64,000 nt of DNA, from positions 14,002,494-14,066,493 of the forward strand of contig JAJEKV010000014.1 of the NCBI GenBank assembly GCA_021234155.1, written 5' to 3'. The notes below the pieces were generated by a model. It had not been told where the DNA came from. It worked only from the letters and a program-made list of their open reading frames with translations, and made no database searches. Within the stretch, counting starts at the first letter, position 1; each line of letters begins with the position of its first letter. Made by a program: the position numbers and the translations under genes. The stretch is from Isoetes taiwanensis. Its lineage: Eukaryota > Streptophyta > Lycopodiopsida > Isoetales > Isoetaceae. Below are positions 58,561-64,000 of the stretch, piece after piece.

Positions 58561-61154
58561 AAGATTTTTAAATGACCATATAAATCATGTCGACTATTGG
58601 GTGTGTATTGTGCCATGGCAAAGATGAACTAAAGTTGTTTTTTTTAGCATGTATGTTATCCATATTCAATTACTCTATGGTTCTCCTGATTATTAAGATG
58701 TTACTTTAACGACAAAAGTTGAGGGGGTAAGAATGCTAAGCTAATATGGTGAATGAGCAACCATGGTGGTATGTATACTTACAAATATATGACTAGACCT
58801 CTATTACCAAAATACTTCGTAGTTGAACCAAGGACCATAAGCAAATATAAAAGGGTTTGTATGTGGGCTTTTTTTTTTTTTTTTTTAGGAGCGGAGGGTG
58901 GGTTGGGGGGGTATGCATATATGAGGTGGAAAACGTCTGTAGGTTTGTTTCTCATCAACTACAATGGCCTATTTGGCGAGCAAAACTCATGTCCTCAACT
59001 CTCCCACACAAATTCTTCAATATTAAGTCCAAGAACATCTTTGCACCATTCTAAATATATGCAAATCCGTGTTTACAAGAGTAAGTCGGGGAAGAGAAAT
59101 GTTCGCGGCGGCCTTGGCCGCCGCGATAAATTTCTTGTATATATATTTCTTTGTAGCTTAGTATTATTCAACTTCCTATTGACAAAAAGATTAACTGTAA
59201 GAGATGCTTTTAATTACACCATGGCGCCATATAATAACAATGGTATGTTAAGAATTCATATGGTCGAATCTTTCAATGTTGTAACAATGCACCCACGTCC
59301 TTCATAGCATAGTGAGTAATTCTTTTACCCTTAGGTTTTATGGGTATAGTAGGGAAAAAGGGGGATTGATAAAGATTACACTCAAAGGGACCATTATGTT
59401 CGAATACTTAGGAAATGACTTGTGGGAACCAAATTGACAACTTAAAATAGACAAGTTTTCCATTATGGGTACTCAAATAGGTAACAATTCATGTACATGT
59501 AACATGTATGTTCGTATATCATTGTCAACTATGACACCATGTAAGATTGCTAGGACACAATAACATGCCAAAATCCCATACAATAATAAGTAGTAGTTAT
59601 AGGTTTCAGCTTTTGTTTATATTCATCATGAACCTTCGTACAATAAGGGCTTGCTAAAGCATTTCATAATTTACAAGAATTGGCCTCAACATAAGGAAGA
59701 GGGCTTGCATGAAAGAAGCTTAAAAGAAAGGTTGGGCACACGAGTTGTAGTATACTAGTTGAATGAAATGACATTGGGTGCATGCTTCATTCATATCAAA
59801 CAAACCTGGTTGTAGTGTCTTAAAGGTGTTTAATTCTAGATAAAATTTATTAACCAGTCATAAACAAATTTTGCCATTGTCAACATGGTGCATTCTCTAG
59901 AACACTGTTAACTGCAAAGGCTTCACAACCAAACATGTTAAGTGTAGCTAGTATACTTTAAGTAGGGTGCCATGAGGTGATGATGAAATGAAAATGAGAT
60001 GAGATGACTAAATACCTCAATGTACCAACTTGTACCATAATTGTCATATGCTACATTAGTATTAGCTTTAAAAAAACATTTACATTAGACTATATTATAA
60101 ATAAAAGAATTACGAACCAGATATTTTTTAAAATATTGAATTGAAATTGAATGGGTTTTTATCATCCAGGAATACCAACAGGACTATGACCCTTACATGC
60201 ATCAGCATTAGTATCTAGTTAATTATGTTAAAAGATCGATTAGAGTGAGTAGGGTGGATGCAATTGTAGTTTAGGAGCCTCATTAGTGCAAGCGTGTTAA
60301 ATATCATCCACGGTCATATTTGAACCAAATAAAATACACGCTGTTTTTGTGGACAGCGAGTTTTTTTTATGTGTTGTCGAGTTAAAACAAAGGGAAGGAA
60401 AAAACACACGAAATTTTTCAGATTTCACGCTGGTTTAAACATGAGAGAATAGAATAGAATATGATTTTATCGTCCACGGTTTAGAGAGTCGGGGAGTTTT
60501 GTTTGTACTAACCTCGAAGGGTGGCAACGTAATTACGTGTAGTCCAGTGGCATAAATGCAGGGCCATGAAAAAGGTCCATCGGATTTGCAACGGAGTGGA
60601 ACATCAATGCCCCCTAGTACGCCGCCTGCCAGAAAAGGTGCATTTTTTGGCTTGACAGACAGATGCGTTGAGTTCTCTGTCGTTGTTTGGACGATAGATG
60701 GTAGGTAACTCTGAAAAGTAGAGGCAAGTTGCGCCTTTACTCCTGACACAATTTGACGTGCTAAGCAATTTGTGCCAAATGTTGGAGCATACGTCCAAGC
60801 TATGGGATGTAAGTAACAGCGACATCCAGCTCTCTGCCAAAAATACTAATGCATGGCGGCATGTTGTTATGCACATTGGCTCTTTTGCTCCACTCGTAAA
60901 CTCCGAAATGGTGTTTGCAGCAAGAAATTTCAAGGCTACCCAATGTGTAAAAACACTTTGTACTGGGAATTTCACATATTTCCAACGTAGTGAGGATGTT
61001 GCTTCCTTCTGCTTATTTGAACGTTTCAAGGGGATTCCAGATTTCTGGTCATATGTGGACATAGGTTCGTTGGTATATCGTCCACAATGGGGAATCTGTT
61101 TACCAAATGAATGTCGCTGTTGTACAACAGACCAGAAATTGCTGAGGACTAAAG
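58561..61154. other. Gene-free DNA before the receptor kinase gene
   Basis: AT-rich, with a 19-20 base T run at about 58869. The 184-codon frame at 58753-59307 crosses this T run and a G-rich patch and has no motif. The 60-bp environment of a GC palindrome is listed separately. The last 500 bp before 61155 are likely promoter and 5' leader of the kinase gene, but no clear TATA box is seen. Confidence 0.45.
59096..59134. repeat. GC-rich perfect palindrome with AT outer arms
   Basis: cgcggcggcc-tt-ggccgccgcg (59104-59125) is a perfect 10-bp stem with a two-base loop. The flanks gaaat and atttc also pair after three unpaired bases on each side. All 20 stem bases are G or C in otherwise AT-rich DNA. 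Confidence 0.9.
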
Positions 61155-64000
61155 ATGGCAGATGGAAAAGCTGTAGTTTCATGTTTGGTACTTGTTGTGG
61201 CATTTCTCCTTCCAGAGCTACATGGAGAGACAGAACCGGATGATGGTCAGTCTTTCACTCTTAAAAGTCTGCTGCAGGTTACTACTTTTAGCTAAATAGG
61301 TTGTTGAAAGATTCAAGCTGAACATGGCTGCATTTTCTTATGCTATGTGCTGGTAATGCATATTGTAACCTTCATGCGCATGTTGGCAGTTCTTGCTGTC
61401 GAGGCTCTCTACTTGACACTGAAGGCTCCTCCTTTGTCTGGATGGAGGTCTAATACACGAGACCCATGTGGTGAACTTTGGCAAGGAATTGAGTGCAGTG
61501 GAGGCAGCGTCACTGCCATGTAATTAAATTTTGCTATTTTTGACATTGGATTTGCTTGTAGGCCTTAAAAGTAACAAACCGAACAACAGCAGATTACACT
61601 AATGCGCATTGATACTTTCTTTCAGCCACCTTTCTGACCTTGGCCTAAATGGATCATTGGACAGCTCATTGAGTCAATTCAAGAATCTATTAACTCTGTA
61701 AGATAGAGCTCTTCTGTCCTTGATTTTTTCATCTTCTATTGAACTCATTTCTGTGGCTAGATCCATTTGGACTTTGAAACTGACCTCCATATCTTGACGT
61801 TATTGCTAGACTTTCAAGAGTAGATTATAAGTTTATGATAATAAAGTATGATATTTAACTTAGTCCTTTGTAAGCCTTAAATTATGTTTGGCATTGCAAA
61901 ATGTCAAGGTAACAACAAAAAACTGTAACATTTTCATTCTTGGCTAATTTAAATAACTGCCCTGTGTTCACCAAGAAAGCAAGTCGTTCTTTGTGTTTGT
62001 AAAAGATACACATCTTAGGAAAGCATATTTGATAATTTTATTGTTTACTTGACAAGGATTTAAGCAAAACTCGTGTTCGGTGAAATGATATTCTCTGACT
62101 TGTCTCCTTACATAGCAGACATGTAAGGATCTGAATCCTTACTATGATTATAATACATTGTGAAAGCGGATCTTGCAGATAATTCTTTCATTATATCTTG
62201 ATTGTACATACTCCATGTTTGAGAAATCTTCTTGATAAATACATGTATAGATAACACAGCCTTTCAACAGGAACCTCAGCAGAAATGCCTTATCCGGCCA
62301 AATTCCTGACATTTTCCACAAATTTCTTAAGTTGCAAATACTGTAAGTTTTCTAAGAGCTATTACAGGCCAAGACCTTCTTGGTAAGGTTTGCTCAGAGA
62401 ATTGTGTGAATTTTCTAGAGAGATCTATCAAATAATAAGTTGATTGGCAAGCTACCATTTAGTTTTGGTGATTTAAAGAGCCTTGTTAGCCTGTGAGTTT
62501 CTAATGCTTATTTTCCTTTTGTCTTGGTTGTTGTCTTAAAAGATAAATATGTTATACAGGGACCTACATGAAAATGATCTTAGTGGGAGCATTGAAGTTC
62601 TGGCCCAGTTGCATCTTCAATACCTGTAAAGTGTCTCCCTTTTGAATTTGTATGGGTAAACTTGTGGGTTTTGAAATGATAGAACATATATATCGGCACC
62701 AGTCATTTGCACATTTGGGCATTTTCTGGACACTAGATGCAATACATTTAGTTTCCTTCCCCCCGCCCCTCCCTCCCTCCCTCCCTCCATCTGTACAGAG
62801 TCTCATTTCGAGGTGTCATGGGCTGGTCCCCAATAGGATATATATCCTATTGATCAGTTTGGCAGTGGATGTTAGATCTCCACATCATTTCTCTTGCTCT
62901 ATCTTCATATGCAGGAGGTCTCTATATAGCAGACAACAAGAGCTTACCAACTGACTATCAATTATAGTGCAGCAAAGTGTTTTGTGAACCTGCAAATATG
63001 TGTTTATCCTACTTAATAATGGAAGTAAAATATTTCAGGAATATAGAAAATAATAGATTTTCTGGTCCTGTTCCTCCAGAAGTGGCATCCACACCTATTT
63101 TCAGGTATGATATATTGCCTGGTCAATTTAATAATTGGCAATTTTCACTATCAAAATTACTAGTACATCATATAGGAGTAAAGGGAATCAAATCAACATG
63201 GTCATAAGTCCTACTCCAGCCTTCAGTACTAGCATATCTCACAAGAAGTGGACAATGCATACCAGAATGAAGGAAACATTGGGGATCGTTCTCGCATCTT
63301 TCTTTTTAATATGTCTACTATGTATAGTTATATGTTTCAAGAGAAACCATCATCACAAGGAAACTATGGTGGCTGTGAATGATGATGCCCGGCTCTCTCA
63401 TGTAGAATCCCTCTGCATTCAAGGTGTTCACTTAGACTTTCTTGAACATGCAGATTAGCATTTGCCACCATTCTTATAGAATATTGACGTTTCAGGAAGC
63501 AGTGGAGAGAAGTTGGACATCAAATCGCCTCTCCCATACCATTCGCCCTATCTGAGTCCAAATGCCAGTCCATCAAAAGTTTCAGGCAAAATTACAAAAG
63601 ATAGTCATTTGGATCTAGCAGTAACAAAGGAATACTCTTTTTTGGAAATTCAAGCTGCTACAAATGATTTTGCACAAGAAAATCTCCTGGGGGAGGGTGT
63701 CATAGGTCGAGTTTACAAGGCTAACTTTCCTGATGGCACGGTAAATATTGTTATGAAAAGACTTGTGGTCATTGGCATCTGTAACTGTCTATTTCCTGAT
63801 ACACATTCATCTGGATTGCAATTACATTTGCAGGTTTTGGCTATTAAGAAGCTGGACATTATGTCTTTTGCAGCAAGTATAGAAGATATTTTAAGGATGA
63901 TTTCAAACATATCAAGAATTCGTCAAGCTGATATCATAAGGCTTGTGGGCTTCTCTCTGAAGCACAACCATTGCCTCCTATTGTACGAGTACTTTGGAAA
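61155..64000 (+). CDS. STRUBBELIG-receptor-family LRR receptor-like kinase (5' part, cut by window edge)
   Basis: Exons read 61155-61245, 61390-61519, 61626-61697, 62271-62342, 62421-62492, 62560-62625, 63039-63104, 63227-63423, 63496-63740 and 63834 to beyond 64000. All introns are GT-AG and the joined frame stays open (about 392 codons). Order: signal peptide (MADGKAVVSCLVLVVAFLLP); SRF N-terminal domain (DDVLAVEALYLTLKAPPLSG, DPCGELWQGIECSG); LRRs, one per 66- or 72-bp exon (HLSDLGLNGSL, NLSRNALSGQIP, DLSNNKLIGKLP, DLHENDLSGSI, NIENNRFSGPVP); membrane span about residues 208-227 (LGIVLASFFLICLLCIVICF); kinase start with P-loop GEGVIG at 321-326 and AIK lysine at about 342. STRUBBELIG-type receptors act at the plasma membrane in tissue patterning and many are catalytically atypical. 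The proline-rich stretch usual between LRRs and membrane span is very short here. The exon 7-8 junction is the least certain. Confidence 0.9.
62760..62790 (+). repeat. (CCCT)n microsatellite in intron 6 of the receptor kinase gene
   Basis: cccgcccctccctccctccctccctcca, about six units, lies inside the 413-bp intron 62626-63038. Confidence 0.9.

Noticed and set aside
58753-59307. 184-codon plus-strand open frame
   Set aside because: It runs through a poly-T tract, a G-rich patch and the GC palindrome. No domain and no splice signals, so chance is likely.
60604-61203. 199-codon minus-strand open frame
   Set aside because: It overlaps the 5' leader and first exon of the receptor kinase on the other strand, has no motif, and has the composition of a shadow frame.

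Overview
The window is nuclear DNA of a land plant with a large, repeat-rich genome. The evidence is spliced genes with GT-AG introns, a plant amino acid permease, a plant STRUBBELIG-family receptor kinase, plant Ty3/gypsy chromoviruses with tRNA-iMet or tRNA-Asp primer sites, LINEs, a MITE and a probable Helitron end. The species cannot be fixed from the sequence. The low gene density, heavily decayed nested retroelements and LINE type would suit a fern or another large-genome lineage, but that is inference. There are no operons and no CRISPR array.

Two host genes look intact. At 12991-15313 (+) is a seven-exon amino acid permease whose spliced reading frame is 474 residues with no lesion. 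At 61155-64000 (+) is the 5' part of a STRUBBELIG-receptor-family LRR kinase (signal peptide, LRRs, one membrane segment, start of the kinase); it runs off the right edge.

From left to right: 1-1340 is a two-copy tandem repeat, each copy carrying one exon of an INO80-type chromatin remodeller with the same one-base deletion. 1.87-8.3 kb holds an LTR with a tRNA-Asp primer site, the 3' end of a chromovirus, two LINE fragments and a tRNA-iMet primer site. 8.3-12.1 kb is gene-free. 12.1-16.4 kb holds the permease gene and a MITE. 19.9-31.1 kb is a nest of Ty3/gypsy elements, including a composite in which a gag-protease-RNase H-RT block with unusual domain order runs into the RNase H-integrase-chromodomain half of a different chromovirus. 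33.4-41.6 kb has a Helitron-type 3' terminus on the minus strand and two minus-strand host gene fragments (a HAD-family 5'-nucleotidase exon and a histone H3-like pseudogene), together with many short direct duplications. 42-48.1 kb is LINE material, including one long but broken element. 50144-57609 is a young, almost complete chromovirus with a perfect 5-bp target duplication; a TIR/foldback insertion sits in one of its LTRs. 57.6-61.1 kb has no recognisable gene apart from a striking GC-rich palindrome.

The host genes are not functionally linked to one another. Most of the window records successive transposon insertion, gene-fragment capture and decay. Positions of splice sites were read by eye from reading frame, family similarity and GT-AG signals.
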